Origin: an uncultured Campylobacter sp. | GTDB lineage: Bacteria; Campylobacterota; Campylobacteria; Campylobacterales; Campylobacteraceae | Reading direction: 5' to 3' | Length of the DNA stretch: 5,731 nt | NCBI GenBank assembly: GCA_934728065.1 | Contig: CAKVDW010000035.1 | Coordinates: forward strand, 1-5,731 | In this document: piece after piece, positions 5,414 through 5,731 of the stretch | How the letters are laid out: each line of letters starts with the position of its first letter | How positions within the stretch are numbered: the stretch's first letter is position 1 | Program-made: the position numbers and the translations under genes | The notes under the pieces: model-generated | What the model was told of the DNA's origin: nothing | The model's database searches: none | Seen by the model: only the letters and a program-made list of their open reading frames with translations

Positions 5414-5731
5414 TTAACCCAAAGCTATCTTCCTTGATAATTCTCTAATTAAATCGTGTCCGTCCCAAATTATGCTTATATCCATAGCCTTTCCTATCGG
5501 CACTATTCTATCTACGCCATTTAAACGATGAGTGATGATGTCTTGCCTTAATCTCTTGCTATCAATCCCAAAGTATGTGATGGTTTGATATTTATCACTG
5601 ATGATAGAGTATAGCTCTTCAATATCTTTTAGTGTGTATTCGTAGAAATACCCACCCTTACCCCTTATATTTTCAACATTTTGAAGTGAAATCATCTCGC
5701 TCTCGTAAAGCAGGTTTGTTTTGTGGCTTGT
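5414..5731 (-). CDS. LuxC-type acyl-CoA reductase, C-terminal part (cut by window edge)
   Basis: The reading frame is open to the right edge, and 105 C-terminal residues are visible. Met at 5695 is internal: nine codons upstream, including NLLYESE, remain in frame to the edge. The segment matches the C-terminal end of LuxC-family (aldehyde dehydrogenase-like) acyl-CoA reductases: YQTITYFGI, then GVDRIVPIGKAMD, WDGHDLIRELSR. The family pattern there is GVxRIVxxG, DG and LxRxV. LuxC proteins reduce fatty acyl groups to aldehydes with NADPH; the catalytic Cys would lie outside this window. In non-luminous bacteria such genes often sit in surface-glycan or lipid loci beside LuxE-like ligases and acyl carrier proteins, which would be looked for to the right. 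The gene is transcribed toward DUF4917 with a 125-base gap. Family assignment is fairly good; the in vivo substrate is unknown. Confidence 0.7.
   Translation of the reverse strand, partial: TSHKTNLLYESEMISLQNVENIRGKGGYFYEYTLKDIEELYSIISDKYQTITYFGIDSKRLRQDIITHRLNGVDRIVPIGKAMDISIIWDGHDLIRELSRKIALG

Overview
The window looks like chromosomal DNA from a Campylobacter or close relative (Campylobacterota). It is strongly AT-rich, its -10 boxes are of the TATAAT type without convincing -35 boxes, and its first two genes match the carbonic anhydrase / MscS-family pair I recall from C. jejuni (Cj0237-Cj0238). Species cannot be fixed from sequence alone.

Layout. Positions 1-322 hold no supported gene. 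They carry a degenerate array of short AT-rich repeats, a 9-bp hairpin near the left edge, a GC-rich 10-bp direct repeat, and the promoter of the first operon. Positions 323-2715 (+) are a two-gene operon overlapping by 4 bases: a beta-carbonic anhydrase (canB) and a 584-residue MscS-family mechanosensitive channel with a periplasmic N-terminal domain. A hairpin at 2741-2757 separates this operon from a convergent small secreted protein gene (2762-3151, -) of unknown function. That gene is divergent, across a 154-base spacer with promoters in both directions, from a lipoprotein gene (3306-4064, +). The lipoprotein looks like only the N-terminal Ig-like part of a bacterial alpha-2-macroglobulin.

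From about 4065 to the right edge everything reads leftward on the minus strand and looks accessory. The right edge holds the C-terminal third or less of a LuxC-type acyl-CoA reductase. Downstream of it is a 370-codon DUF4917 gene with Sir2-like sequence motifs, interrupted by one in-frame TGA. Last is a 31-codon ORF whose ATG abuts the DUF4917 stop codon and which runs out close to the end of the lipoprotein gene.

How the parts relate. The left half is housekeeping: CO2/bicarbonate interconversion co-transcribed with an osmotic safety valve. The right half looks like a variable region, with a gene remnant on each side of a probable junction near 4065-4085. The most interesting item is the DUF4917 gene. 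It is intact in reading frame over its whole length except for one nonsense codon, and its Gly-rich loop, TLNYD, LHG and FGxxLxDND motifs resemble NAD-binding Sir2-like proteins, a fold common in phage defence. A defence role is inference only. I found no CRISPR array, rRNA, tRNA, complete insertion sequence or clearly new multi-gene system.
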